Origin: Synchiropus splendidus
Taxonomy: Eukaryota > Chordata > Actinopteri > Syngnathiformes > Callionymidae
Direction: 5' to 3'
DNA length: 64,000 nucleotides
NCBI RefSeq assembly: GCF_027744825.2
Contig: NC_071339.1
Location: 24,367,501-24,431,500 of the forward strand
Made by a program: the position numbers and the translations under genes
Notes under the pieces: generated by a model
Told to the model about the DNA's origin: nothing
Seen by the model: the letters and a program-made list of their open reading frames with translations, nothing else
Databases searched by the model: none
Part shown: one piece after another, positions 13,401 through 27,100 of the stretch
Position numbering within the stretch: position 1 is the first letter of the stretch
Layout of the letters: every line of letters starts with the position of its first letter

Positions 13401-15000
13401 ATATGAAAATTTCATGTTCTGAAGCTTCCCTGCAAAGTTATGGCAGAATGCGTAAATCGTGTTTTCAGCCTGAGATAAGGTCGATTCCGGAACATCAAAC
13501 ATAAAAGTGTAGATAACTTTGGGAAAAACACCTCAGACAGCTTCGATTTGATTTGCACCTACTAGAAACACCCTTTCTGCTATAGTGGGAGGTGAAATTT
13601 TTATGTTCTGAAGCTTCCCTGCAAAGTTATGACACAATGCAAAAAACTCGTGTTCAGCCTCACACAAGGTGAATTCCGGAACGCGAAACATAAAAATGTT
13701 AATAACTTCGGAAAAACACTTCAGACAGCTTAGATTTGATGTGCACCTACTAGAAAGACCCTTTCTGCTACAGTGGGAGGTGAAAATTTCATGTTCTGAA
13801 GCTTCCCTGCAAAGTTCTGCCACAATGCAGGAAACGCGTTTTCAGCCTGAGATAAGGTTGATTCTGGAACGCCAAACATAAGAATGTTGATAACTTTGGA
13901 AAAAAACTTCAGACAGCTTAGATTTGATGTGCAACTACGAGAAAGACCCTTTCTGCTATAGTGGGAGGTGAAAATTTCATGTTCTGGAGCTTACCTACAA
14001 AGTTATGGCACAATGCATAAAACGCGTTTTCAGCCTGAGATAAGGTCGATTCAGGAACGCCAAACATAAAAGTGTTGATAACTTTGGAAAAACACTTCAA
14101 ACAGCTTAGATTTGATGTGCAACTACTAGAAAGACCCTTTCTGCTATAGTGGGAGGTGAAAATTTCATGTTCTGGAGCTTACCTACAAAGTTTTGGCACA
14201 ATGCAGAAAACGCGTTTTCATACTCAGATAAGGTCGATTCCGGAACGCCAAACATCAAAATGTTGATAACTTTGGAAAAACACTTCAGACAGCTTAGATT
14301 TGATGTGCAACTACTAGAAAGACCCTTTTTGCTATAGTGGGAGGTGAAAATTTCATGTTCTGAAGCTTCCCTGCAAAGTACAGGAACAATGCAGAAAACG
14401 CATTTTCAGCCTGAGATAAGGTCGATTCCTGAACGCCAAACATAAAAATGTTGATAACTTTCGAAAAACATTTCAGACAGCTTAGATTTGATGTGCAACT
14501 ACTCGAAAGACCCTTTCTGCTATCGTGGGAGGTGAAAATTTCATGTTCTGAAGCTTCTCTACAAAGTTATGGGACAATGCAGAAAACGCGTTTTCAGCCT
14601 CACATAAGGTCGATTCCGGAACGCCAAACATAAAAATGTTGATAACTTCGGAAAAACACTTCAGACAGCTTAGATTTGATGTGCAACTACTAGAAATACC
14701 CTTTCTGCTCTAGTGGGAGGTGAAAATTTCATGTTCTAAAGCTTCCCTGCAAAGTTATGTCACAATGCAGAAAACGCTTTTTCGGCCTGAGATAAGGTCG
14801 ATTCAGGAACCCCAAACATAAAAATGTTGAAAACTTTCGAAAAACACTTCAGACAGCTTAGATTTGATGTGCAACTACGAGAAAGACCCTTTCTGCTATA
14901 GTGGGAGTTGAAAATATCATGTTCTGAAGCTTCCCTGCAAAGTTATGGCACAATGCAGAAAACGCGTTTTCAGTCTGAGATAAGGTGGGTTCCATAACGC
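13400..15000 (+). repeat. Block shared with 24.1-25.1 kb and 60.7-61.7 kb
   Basis: Units with TTCATGTTCTGGAGCTTACC, ACCTACAAAG and CTATCGTGGG follow each other here and at 60788-61430, at a constant offset of 46726 bases. A second partner is at about 24560-24960, which shares CTCACATAAGG, GATAACTTCGG and GTTATGTCAC in the same order (GTTATGTCAC offset 10151, which is 54 units minus one base). The unit near 13510 has an extra G (TTTGGGAAAAAC). Confidence 0.8.
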
Positions 15001-18000
15001 CAAACATCAAAATGTTGATAACTTTGGAAAAACACTTCAGACAGCTTAGATTTGATGTGCAACTACTAGAAAGACCCTTTCTGATGTAGTGGGAGGTGAA
15101 AAATTCATGTTCTTAAGCTTCCCTGCAAAGTTATGGCACAATGCAGAAAATGCGTTTTCGGCCTGAGATGAGGTCGATTCAGGAACCCCAAACATAAAAA
15201 ACTTGAAAACTTTCGAAAAACACTTCAGACAGCTTAGATTTGATGTGCAAGTACTAGAAAGACCCTTTCTGCTATAGTGGGAGGTGAAAATTTCATGTTC
15301 TGAAGCTTCCCTGCAAAGTTATGGCACAATGCAGAAAACGCGTTTTCAGCCTGAGATAAGGTGGGTTCCATAACGCCAAACATAAGAATGTTGATAACTT
15401 TGGAAAAACACTTCAGACAGCTTAGATTTGATGTGCAACTACTAGAAAGACCCTTTCTGCTCTAGTGGGAGGTGAAAATTTCATGTTCTTAAGCTTCCCT
15501 GCAAAGTTATGGCACAATGCAGAAAATGCGTTTTCGGCCTGAGATGAGGTTGATTCAGGAACCCCAAACATAAAAATGTTGAAAACTTTCGAAAAACACT
15601 TCAGACAGCTTAGATTTGATGTGCAACTACTAGAAATACCCTTTCTGCTCTAGTGGGAGGTGAAAATTTCATGTTCTGAAGATTCCCTGCAAAGTCATGG
15701 CAAAATATGTAAAACGCGTTTTCAGGCTGAGATAAGGTGGGTTCCGGAATGCCAAACATAAAATGTTGATAACTTTGGAAAAACTCTTCAGACAACTTAG
15801 ATTTGATGTGCAACTACTAGAAAGACCCTTTCTGCTATAGTGGGAGGAGAAAATTTCATGTTCTGAAGTCTCCCTGCAAAGTTATGGCACTATCCAGAAA
15901 ACGCGTTTTCAGCCTGAGATAAGGTGGGTTCCAGAACGTCAAACATAAAAATGTTGATAACTTTGGAAAAACACTTCAGACAGCTTCGATTTGATGTGCA
16001 ACTACTAGAAAGACCCTTTCTGCTATAGTGGGATGTTAAAATTTCATGTTCTGAAGCTTCCCTGCAAAGTTATGGCAAAATATGTAAAGCGCGTTTTCAG
16101 GCTGAGATAAGGTCGATTCCGAAATGCCAAACATAAAAATGTTGATAACTTTGGAAAAACACTTTCGACAGCTTAGATTTGATGTGCAACTACTAGAAAG
16201 ACCCTTTCTGCTATAGTGGGAGGTTAAAATTTCATGTTCTGAAGCTTCCCTGCAAAGTTATGGCACAATGCGTAAAACGCGTTTTCAGCCTGAGATGAGG
16301 TTGATTTCAGAACGCCAAACATAAAAATGTTGAGAACTTTGGAAAAACACTTCAGACAGCTAAGATTTGATGTGCAACTACTAGAAATACCCTTTCTGCT
16401 ATATTGGGAGGTGAAAATTTCATGTTCTGAAGCTTCCCTGCAAAGTTATGGGACAATGCAGAAAATGATTTTTCATCCTGAGATAAGGTCGATTCCGGAA
16501 CGCCAAACATAAAAATGTTGATAACTTTCAAAAAACACTTCAGACAGCTAAGATTTGATGTGCAACTACTAGAAATACCCTTTCTGCTATATTGGGAGGT
16601 GAAAATTTCATGTTCTGAAGCTTCCCTGCAAAGTTATGGGACAATGCAGAAAATGATTTTTCATCCTGAGATAAGGTCGATTCCGGAACGCCAAACATAA
16701 AAATGTTGATAACTTTCGAAAAACACTTCAGACAGCTTAGATTTGATGTGCAACTACTAGAAAGACCCTTTCTGATATAGTGGGAGGTGAAAAATTCATT
16801 TTCTGAAGCTTCCCTGCAAAGTTATGGCACAATGCAGAAAATGCGTTTTCAGCCTGAGATAAGGTTGATTCCGGAACGCCAAACATAAAAATGTTGATAA
16901 CTTTTGAAAAACACTTCAGACAGCTTAGATTTGATGTGCAACAACTAGAAAGACCCTTTCTGCTATAGTGGGAGGTTAAAATTTCATGTTCGGAAGCTTC
17001 CATGCAAAGTTATGGCACAATGCAGACAACGCGTTTTCAGCCTGAGATAAGGTCGATTCTGCAACGCCAAACATGAAAATGTTGATAACTTTGGAAAAAC
17101 ACTTCAGACAACTTAGATTTGATGTGCAACTACTAGAAAGACCCTTTCTGCTATAGTGGGAGGATAAAATTTCATGTTCTGAAGTCTCCCTGCAAAGTTA
17201 TGGCACTATCCAGAAAACGCGTTTTCAGCCTGAGATAAGGTGGGTTCCAGAACGTCAAACATAAAAATGTTGATAACTTTGGAAAAACACTTCAGACAGC
17301 TTCGATTTGATGTGCAACTACTAGAAATACCCTTTCTGCTCTAGTGGGAGGTGAAAATTTCATGTTCTTAAGCTTCCCTGCAAAGTTATGGCACAATGCA
17401 GAAAATGCGTTTTCGGCCTGAGATGAGGTCGATTCCGGAACCCCAAACATAAAAATGTTGAAAACTTTCGAAAAACACTTCAGACAGCTTAGATTTGATG
17501 TGCAACTACTAGAAATACCCTTTCTGCTCTAGTGGGAGGTGAAAATTTCATGTTCTAAAGCTTCCCTGCAAAGTTATGGCACAATGCAGAAAACGCGTTT
17601 TCAGCCTGAGATAAGGTGGGTTCCAGAACGCCAAACATAAAAATGTTGATAACTTTGGAAAAACACTTCAGACAGCTTAGATTTGATGTGCAAGTACTAG
17701 AAAGACCCTTTCTGCTATAGTGGGAGGTGAAAATATCATGTTCTGAAGCTTCCCTGCAAAGTTATGGCACAATGCAGAAAACGCGTTTTCAGCCTGAGAT
17801 GAGGTTGATTTCAGAATGCCAAACATAAAAATGTTGATAACTTTCGAAAAATACTTCAGACAGCTTAGATTTGTTGTGCAACTACTAGAAATACCCTTTC
17901 TGCTCTAGTGGGAGGTGAAAATTTCATGTTCTACAGCTTCCCTGCAAACTTATGGCACAATGCAGAAAACGCGTTTTCTGCCTGAGATAAGGTCGATTCC

Positions 18001-19172
18001 GGAAAGCCAAACATAAAAATGTTGATAACTCAGGAAAAACTCTACAGACAGCTTAGATTTGATGTGCAACTACGAGAAAGACCCTTTCTGCTTTAGTGGG
18101 AGGTTAAAATTTCATGTTCTGAAGCTTCCCTGCAAAGTTATGGCACAATGCGTAAAACGTGTTTTCAGCCTGAGATGAGGTTGATTTCAGAACGCCAAGC
18201 ATAAAAATGTTGATAACTTTGGAAAAACACTTCAGACAGCTAAGATTTGATGTGCAACTACTAGAAAGACCCATTCTGCTATAGTGGGAGGTTAAAATTT
18301 CATGTTCTGAAGCTTCCCTGCAAAGTTATGGCACAATGCAGAAAACGCGTTTTCAGCCTGAGATAAGGTCGATTCCGGAACGCCAAACATAAAAATCTTG
18401 ATAACTTTGGAAAAACACTTCAAACAGCTTAGATTTGATGTGCAACTACTTGAAAGACCCTTTCTGCTATAGTGGGAGGTGAAAATTTCATGTTCTGAAG
18501 CTTTCCTGCAAAGTAATGGCAAATTGCGTAAAACGCGTTTTCAGCCTGAGATAAGGTTGTTTCTGGAACGCCAAACATAAAAATGGTGTTGACTTTGGAA
18601 AAACACTTCAGACAGCTTAGATTTGATGTGCAACTACTAGAAAGACCCTTTCTGCTATAGTGGGAGGTGAAAATTTCATGTTCTGAAGCTTCCCTGAAAA
18701 GTTATGGCACAATGCAGAAAAGGCGTTTTCAGCCTGAGATAAGGTGGGTTCCAGAACGCCAAACATAAAAATGTTGATAACTTTGGAAAAGCACTTCAGA
18801 CAGCTTAGATTTGATGTGCAACTATTAGAAATACCCTTTCTGCTATAATGGGAGGAGAAAATTTCATGTTCTGAAGTCTCCCTGCAAAGTTATGGCACAA
18901 TGCAGAAAACGCGTTTTCAGCCTGAGATAAGGTGGGTTCCAGAACGCCAAACATAAAAATGTTGATAACTTTGGAAAAACACTTCAGACAGCTTAGATTT
19001 GATGTGCAACTACTAGAAAGACCCTTTCTGCTTTAGTGGGGGGTGAAAATTTCATGTTCTGAAGCTTTCCTCCAAAGTTATGGCAAATTGCGTAAAACGC
19101 GTTTTCAGCCTGAGATAAGGTTGTTTCTGGAACGCCAAACATAAAAATGGTGTTAACTTTGGAAAAACACTT
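15000..19172 (+). repeat. Mixed monomers with one doubled unit
   Basis: About 22 units. Units at about 16324-16511 and 16512-16699 are near-identical neighbours (CTATATTGGG, TTATGGGACAATG and the rare AAAATGATTTTTCATCC), a recent single-unit duplication. Position 15758 has the one-base-short CATAAAATG that marks a 187-bp lineage. Positions 17813-18100 (GAATGCCAAAC, GATTTGTTGTG, CTACAGCTTCC, GGAAAGCC) match parts of the long HOR block at 6155-6440 and 58335-58620, so fragments of that block are scattered. Confidence 0.78.
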
Positions 19173-20300
19173 CAAACAGCTTAGATTTGATGTGCAACTA
19201 CTAGAAAGACCCTTTCTGCTATAGTGGGAGGTGAAAATTTCATGTTCTGAAGCTTCCCTGCAAAGTTATGGCACAATGCAGAAAACGCGTTTTCAGCCTG
19301 AGATAAGATGGGTTCCAGAACGCCAAACATAAAAATGTTGATAACTTTGGAAAAACACTTCCGACAGCTTAGATTTGATGTGCAACTACAAGAAAGACCC
19401 TCTCTGCTATAGTGGGAGGCGAACATTTCATGTTCTGAAGCTTCCCTGAAAAGTTATGGCACAATGCAGAAAACGCGTTTTCAGCCTGAGATTAGGTGGG
19501 TTCCAGAACGCCAAACATAAAAATGTTGATAACTTTGGAAAAACACTTCAGACAGCTTAGATTTGATGTGCAACTACTAGAAAGACCCTTTCTGCTATAG
19601 TGGGAGGTGAAAATTTCATGTTCTGAAGCATCCCTGCAAAGTTATGCCACAATGCTGGAAACACGTTTTCAGCATGAGATAAGGTCGATTCCGGAACGCC
19701 AAACATAAAAATATTGATAACTTTGGAAAAACACTTCAGACAACTTAGATTTGATGTGCAACTATTAGAAATGCCCTTTCTGATATAGTGGGAGGAGAAA
19801 AATCCATGTTCTGAAGTCTCCCTGCAAAGTTATGGCACACCGCCGAAAATGCGTTTTCAGCCTGAGATAGGGTGGGTTCGAGAACGCTAAACAAAAAAAT
19901 GTTGATAACTTTGGAAAAACACTTCAGACAGCTTAGATTTGATGTGCAACCACGAGAAAGACCCTTTCTCCTATAGTGGGAGGTGAAAATTTCATGTTCT
20001 GAAACTTCCCTGCAAAGTTATGGCACAATGTAGAAAACAGGTTTTCAGCCTGAGATAAGGTGGGTTCCAGAACGCCAAACATACAAATGTTAATAACTTT
20101 GGAAAAACACTTCAGACAGCTTAGATTTGATGTGCAACTACTAAAAAGACCCTTTCTGCTATAGTGGTAGGTAAAAATGTCATGTTCTGAAGCTTTCCTG
20201 CAAAGTTATGGCAAATTGCGTAAAACGCGTTTTCAGCCTGAGATAAGGTTGTTTCTGGAACGCCAAACATAAAAATGGTGTTAACTTTGGAAAAACACTT
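19173..20300 (+). repeat. Six-unit HOR, copy A (1128 bp)
   Basis: Six distinct units in order: m1 with GATAAGATGGG; m2 with CCGACAG, GGCGAAC and CTGAAAAG; m3 with GAAGCATCC, GCTGGAAACACG and CAGCATGAG; m4 with CTATTAGAAATGCCC, AAAAATCCATG and CACACCGCCG; m5 with CAACCACGAG, CTCCTATAG and AAAACAGG; m6 with CTAAAAAGACC, ATACAAATGTTAATAAC and GGCAAATTGCG. Each has its closest relative exactly 1128 bases downstream and not next door. That is the definition of a higher-order repeat produced by unequal exchange of a block. Confidence 0.92.
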
Positions 20301-21428
20301 CAAACAGCTTAGATTTGATGTGCAACTACTAGAAAGACCCTTTCTGCTATAGTGGGAGGTGAAAATTTCATGTTCTGAAGCTTCCCTGCAAAGTTATGGC
20401 ACAATGCAGAAAACGCGTTTTCAGCCTGAGATAAGATGGGTTCCAGAACGCCAAACATAAAAATGTTGATAACTTTGGAAAAACACTTCCGACAGCTTAG
20501 ATTTGATGTGCAACTACAAGAAAGACCCTATCTGCTATAGTGGGAGGCGAACATTTCATGTTCTGAAGCTTCCCTGAAAAGTTATGGCACAATGCAGAAA
20601 ACGCGTTTTCAGCCTGAGATTAGGTGGGTTCCAGAACGCCAAACATAAAAATGTTGATAACTTTGGAAAAACACTTCAGACAGCTTAGATTTGATGTGCA
20701 ACTACTAGAAAGACCCTTTCTGCTATAGTGGGAGGTGAAAATTTCATGTTCTGAAGCATCCCTGCAAAGTTATGCCACAATGCTGGAAACACGTTTTCAG
20801 CATGAGATAAGGTCGATTCCGGAACGCCAAACATAAAAATATTGATAACTTTGGAAAAACACTTCAGACAACTTAGATTTGATGTGCAACTATTAGAAAT
20901 GCCCTTTCTGATATAGTGGGAGGAGAAAAATCCATGTTCTGAAGTCTCCCTGCAAAGTTATGGCACACCGCCGAAAATGCGTTTTCAGCCTGAGATAGGG
21001 TGGGTTCGAGAACGCTAAACAAAAAAATGTTGATAACTTTGGAAAAACACTTCAGACAGCTTAGATTTGATGTGCAACCACGAGAAAGACCCTTTCTCCT
21101 ATAGTGGGAGGTGAAAATTTCATGTTCTGAAACTTCCCTGCAAAGTTATGGCACAATGTAGAAAACAGGTTTTCAGCCTGAGATAAGGTGGGTTCCAGAA
21201 CGCCAAACATACAAATGTTAATAACTTTGGAAAAACACTTCAGACAGCTTAGATTTGATGTGCAACTACTAAAAAGACCCTTTCTGCTATAGTGGGAGGT
21301 AAAAATGTCATGTTCTGAAGCTTTCCTGCAAAGTTATGGCAAATTGCGTAAAACGCGTTTTCAGCCTGAGATAAGGTTGTTTCTGGAACGGCAAACATAA
21401 AAATGGTGTTAACTTTGGAAAAACACTT
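20301..21428 (+). repeat. Six-unit HOR, copy B (1128 bp)
   Basis: This is an almost exact repeat of the preceding 1128 bp. All six sets of private markers recur at the same spacing. I noted few differences, such as CCCTATCTG for CCCTCTCTG in m2 and AGTGGGAGG for AGTGGTAGG in m6. The following unit at 21429 (GGGAGAAGAAAA, GAAGTCTCC) breaks the pattern. High similarity between copies points to a recent event, but identity was not computed. Confidence 0.92.
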
Positions 21429-22000
21429 CAAACAGCTTAGATTTGATGTGCAACTACTAGAAAGACCCTTTCTGCTATAGTGGGAGAAGAAAATTTCATG
21501 TTCTGAAGTCTCCCTGCAAAGTTACGGCACAATGCAGAAAACGCGTTTTCAGCCTTAGATAAGGTGGGTTCCAGAACGCCAAACATAAAAATGTTGATAA
21601 CTTTGGAAAAACACTTCAGACAGCTTAGATTTGATGTGCAACTACTAGAAAGACCCTTTCTGCTATAGTGGGAGGTGAAAATTTCATGTTCTGAAGCTTC
21701 CCTGCAAAGTAATGGCACAATGCAGAAAACGCGTTTTCAGCCTGAGATTAGGTGGGTTCCAGAACGCCAAACATAAAAATATTGATAACTTTGGAAAAAC
21801 ACTTTCGACAGCTTAGATTTGATGTGAAACTACTAGAAAGACCCTTTCTGCTATAGTGGGAGTTGAAAATTTCATGTTCTGAAGCTTTCCTGCAAAGTTA
21901 TGGCACAATGCGTGAAACGCGTTTTCAGCCTGAGATAAGGTGGGTTCCGGAACGCCAAACATAAAAATATTGATAACTTTGGAAAAACACTTTCGACAGC

Positions 22001-24105
22001 TTCGATTTGATGTGCAACTACTAGTAAGACCATTTCTGCTATAGTGGGAGTTGAAAATTTCATGTTCTGAAGCTTTCCTGCATAGTTATGGCACAATGCG
22101 TAAAACGCTTTTTCAGCCTGAGATAAAGTTGATTCCGGAACGCCATATAAGAATGTTGATAACTTTGGAAAAACACTTCAAACAGCTTAGATTTGATGTG
22201 CAACTACTAGAAAAACCCTTTCTGCTATAGTGGGATGCTAAAATTTCATGTTCTGAAGATTCACTGCAAAGTTATGGCAAAATATGTAAAACGCGTTTTC
22301 AGGCTGAGATAAGGTGGGTTCCGGAACGGCAAACATAAAAATGTTGATAACTTTAGAAAAACACTTCAAGACAGCTTAGATTTGATGTGCAACTACTAGA
22401 AAGACCCTTTCTGCTATAGTGGGAGGTAAAAATTTCATGTTCTGAAGCTTTCCTGCAAAGTTATGGCAAATTGCGTAAAACGCGTTTTCAGCCTGAGATA
22501 AGGATGTTTCTGGAACGCCAAACATAAAAATGGTGTTAACTTTGGAAAAACACTTCAAACAGCTTAGATTTGATGTGCAACTACTAGAAAGACCATTTCT
22601 GCTATAGTTGGAGGTGAAAATTTCATGTTCTGAAGTTTCCCTGTTAAGTTATGGAACAATGCAGAAAACACGTTTTCAGTCTGAGATAAGGTTGATTCCG
22701 GAACGCCAAACATAAGAATGTTGATAACTTTGGAAAAACACTTCAGACTACTTAGATTTGATGTGCAACTACTAGAAAGACCCTTTCTGCTATAGTGGGA
22801 GGTGAAAATTTCATGTTCTGAAGCTTCCCTGCAAAGTTATGGCACAATGCAGAAAACGCCTTTTCAGCCTGAGATAAGGTGGGTTCCAGAACGCCAAACA
22901 TAAAAATGTTGATAACTTTGGAAAAACACTTCAGACAACTTAGATTTGATGTGCAACTACTAGAAAGACCCTTTCTGCTATAGTGGGAGGTGAAAATTTC
23001 ATGTTCTGAAGCTTCCCTGCAAAGTTATGGCACAATGCAGAAAACGCCTTTTCAGCCTGAGATAAGGTGGGTTCCAGAACGCCAAACATAAAAATGTTGA
23101 TAACTTTGGAAAAACACTTCAGACAGCTTAGATTTGATGTGCAACTACTAGAAAGACCCTATCTGCTACAGTGGGAGGTGAAAATTTCATGTTCTGAAGC
23201 TTCCCTGCAAAGTTATGCCACAATGTAGGAAACGCGTTTTCAGCCTGAGATAAGGTCGATTCCGGAACGCCAAACATAAAAATATTGATAACTTTGGAAA
23301 AACACTTTCGACAGCTTAGATTTGATGTGCAACTACTAGAAAGACCCTTTCTGCTATAGTGGGAGGTTAAAATTTCATGTTCTCAAGCTTCCCTGCAAAG
23401 TTATGGCACAGTGCGTAAAACGCGTTTTCAGCCTGAGATAAGATTGATTTCAGAACGCCAAACATAAAAATGTTGATAACTTTGGAAAAACATTTCAGAC
23501 AGCTAAGATTTGATGTGCAACTACTAGAAAGACCCTTTCTGCTATAGTGGGAGTTGAAAATTTCATGTTCTGAAGCTTTCCTGCATAGTTATGGCACAAT
23601 GCGTAAAACGCTTTTTCAGCCTGAGATAAAGTTGATTCCGGAACGCCAAACATAAGAATGTTGATAACTTTGGAAAAACACTTCAGACAGCTTAGATTTG
23701 ATGTGCAACTACTAGAAAAACCCTTTCTGCTATAGTGGGATGTTAAAATTTCATGTTCTGAAGATTCACTGCAAAGTTATGGCAAAATATGTAAAACGCA
23801 TTTTCAGGCTGAGATAAGGTGGGTTCCGGAACGCCAAACATAAAAATGTTGATAACTTTAGAGAAACACTTGAAGACAGCTTAGATTTGATGTGCAACTA
23901 CTAGAAAGACCCTTTCTGCTATAGTGGGAGGTGAAAATGTAATGTTCTGAAGCTTCCCTGCAAAGTTATGGCAAATTGCGTAAAACACGTTTTCAGCCTG
24001 AGATAAGGTTGTTTCTGGAACGCCAAACATAAAAATGGTGTTAACTTTGGAAAAACACTTCAGACGGCTTAGATTTGATGTGCAACTACTAGAAAGACCC
24101 TTTCT
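22001..24105 (+). repeat. Eight-unit HOR pair (about 1504 bp period)
   Basis: A run of units at about 22000-22600 recurs at about 23505-24105, offset 1503-1504 bases. Shared rare markers are GGGAGTTGAAAA, CTGCATAGTTATGG, GATAAAGTTGATTCC, CTAGAAAAACCC, GAAGATTCACTGC and a one-base insertion (CTTCAAGACAGC near 22357, CTTGAAGACAGC near 23870). The first copy also lost two bases at CGCCATATAAG (near 22144). Inside the interval, units at about 22741-22928 and 22929-23116 are near-identical neighbours sharing the rare AAAACGCCTTTTC. Confidence 0.85.
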
Positions 24106-27100
24106 GCTATAGTGGGAGGTGAAAATGTAATGTTCTGAAGCTTCCCTGCAAAGTTATCGCACAATGTAGAAAACGCGTTTTCAGCTTGAGATAAGATTGA
24201 TTTCAGAACGCCAAACATAAAAATGTTGATAACTTTGGAAAAACATTTCAGACAGCTAAGATTTGATGTGCAACTACGAGAAAGACCCTTTCTGCTATCG
24301 TGGGAGGTGAAAATATCATGTTCTGAAGCTTCCCTGCAAAGTTATGGCACAATGCAGAAAACGCGCTTTCAGCCTGAGATGAGGTTGATTTCAGAACGCC
24401 AATCATAAAAATGTTGATCACTCAGGAAAAACTCTACAGACAGCTTAGATTTGATGTGCAACTACTAGAAATACCCTTTCTGCTGTAGTGGGAGGTGAAA
24501 ATTTCATGTTCTAAAGCTTCCCTGCAAAGTTATGGCACAATGCAGAAAACGCGTTTTAAGCGTGAGATAAGGTGAGCTCCGTAACGCCAAACATAAAAAT
24601 ATTGATAACTTTGGAAAAACACTTCAGACAGCTTAGATTTGATGTGCAACTACGAGAAAGACCCTTTCTGCTATCGTGGGAGGTGAAAATTTCATGTTCT
24701 GAAGCTTCCCTACAAAGTTATGGGACAATGCAGAAAACGCGTTTTCAGCCTCACATAAGGTCGATTCCGGAACGCCAAACATAAAAATGTTGATAACTTC
24801 GGAAAAACACTTCAGACAGCTTAGATTTGATGTGCAACTACTAGAAATACCCTTTCTGCTCTAGTGGGAGGTGAAAATTTCATGTTCTAAAGCTTCCCTG
24901 CAAAGTTATGTCACAATGCAGAAAACGCTTTTTCGGCCTGAGATGAGGTCGATTCAGGAACCCCAAACATAAAAATGTTGAAAACTTTCGAAAAACAATT
25001 CAGACAGCTTAGATTTGATGTGCAACTACGAGAAAGACCCTTTCTGCTATAGTGGGAGTTGAAAATATCATGTTCTGAAGCTTCCCTGCAAAGTTATGGC
25101 ACAATGCGTAAAACGCGTTTTCAGCCTGAGATGAGGTTGATTTCAGAACCCCAAACATAAAAATGTTGATAACTCAGGAAAAACTCTACAGACAGCTTAG
25201 ATTTGATGTGCAACTACTAGAAATACCCTTTCTGCTATAGTCGGAGGAGAAAATTTCATGTTCTGAAGTCTCCCTGCAAAGTTATGGCACAATGCAGAAA
25301 ACGAGTTTTCAGCCTGAGATAAGGTGGGTTCCATAACGCCAAACATAAAAATGTTGATAACTTTGGAAAAACACTTCAGACAGCTTAGATTTGATCTGCA
25401 AGTACTAGAAAGACCCTTTCTGCTATAGTGGGAGGTGAAAATTTCATGTTTTGAAGCTTCCCTGCAAAGTTATGGCACAATGCAGAAAACGCGTTTTCAG
25501 TCTGAGATAAGGTGGGTTCCATAACACCAAACATAAAAATGTTGATAACTTTGGAAAAACACTTCAGACAGCTTAGATTTGATGTGCAACTACTAGAAAG
25601 ACCCTTTCTGCTACAGTGGGAGGTGAAAATTTCATGTTCTGAAGCTTCCCTGCAAAGTTATGCCACAATGCAGGAAACGCGTTTTCAGCCTGAGATAAGG
25701 TTGATTCCGGAACGCCAAACATAAGAATGTTGATAACTTTGGAAAAACACTTCAGACAGCTTAGATTTGATGTGCAACTACTAGAAAGACCCTTTCTGCT
25801 ATAGTGGGATGTTAAAATTTCATGTTCTGAAGCTTCCCTGCAAAGTTATGGCAAAATATGTAAAATGCGTTTTCAGGCTGAGATAAGGTGGGTTCCAGAA
25901 CGCCAAACATAAAAATGTTGATAACTTTGGAAAAACACTTCAGACAGCTTAGATTTGATGTGCAACTACTAGAAAGACCCTTTCTGCTATAGTGGGAGGT
26001 GAAAATTTCATGTTCTGAAGATTCCCTGCAAAGTTATGGCACAATGCAGAAAACGTGTTTTCAGCCTGAGATAAGGTGGGTTCCATAACGCCAAACATAA
26101 GAATGTTGATAACTTTGGAAAAACACTTCAGACAGCTTAGATTTGATGTGCAACTACTAGAAAGACCCTTTCTGCTATAGTGGGATGTTAAAATTTCATG
26201 TTCTGAAGCTTCCCTGCAAAGTTATGGCAAAATATGTAAAACGCGTTTTCAGGCTGAGATAAGGTGGGTTCCGGAACGCCAAACATAAAATGTTGATAAC
26301 TTTGGAAAAACACTTCAAACAACTTAGATTTGATGTGCAACTACTAGAAAGACCCTTTCTGCTATAGTGGGAGGTGAAAATGTCATGTTCTGAAGCTTCC
26401 CTGCAAAGTTATGGTAAAATATGTAAAGCGCGTTTTCAGGCTGAGATAAGGTCGATTCCGAAATGCCAAACATAAAAATGTTGATAACTTTGGAAAAACA
26501 CTTTCGACAGCTTAGATTTGATGTGCAACTACTAGAAAGACCCTTTCTGCTATAGTGGGAGGTTAAAATTTCATGTTCTGAAGCTTCCCTGCAAAGTTAT
26601 GGCACAATGCGTAAAACGCGTTTTCAGCCTGAGATGAGGTTGATTTCAGAACGCCAAACATAAAAATGTTGATAACTTTGGAAAAACACTTCAGACAGCT
26701 TAGATTTGATGTGCAACTACTAGAAAGACCCTTTCTGCTATAGTGGGATGTTAAAATTTCATGTTCTGAAGCTTCCCTGCAAAGTTATGGCAAAATATGT
26801 AAAACGCGTTTTCAGGCTGAGATAAGGTGGGTTCCGGAACGCCAAACATAAAATGTTGATAACTTTGGAAAAACACTTCAGACAACTTAGATTTGATGTG
26901 CAACTACTAAAAAGACCCTTTCTGCTATAGTGGGAGGAGAAAATTTCATGTTCTGAAGTCTCCCTGTAAAGTTATGGCACCATCCAGAAAACGCGTTTTC
27001 AGCCTGAGATAAGGTGGGTTCCAGAACGCCAAACATAAAAATGTTGATAACTTTGGAAAAACACTTCAGACAGCTTAGATTTGATGTGCAACCACTAGAA

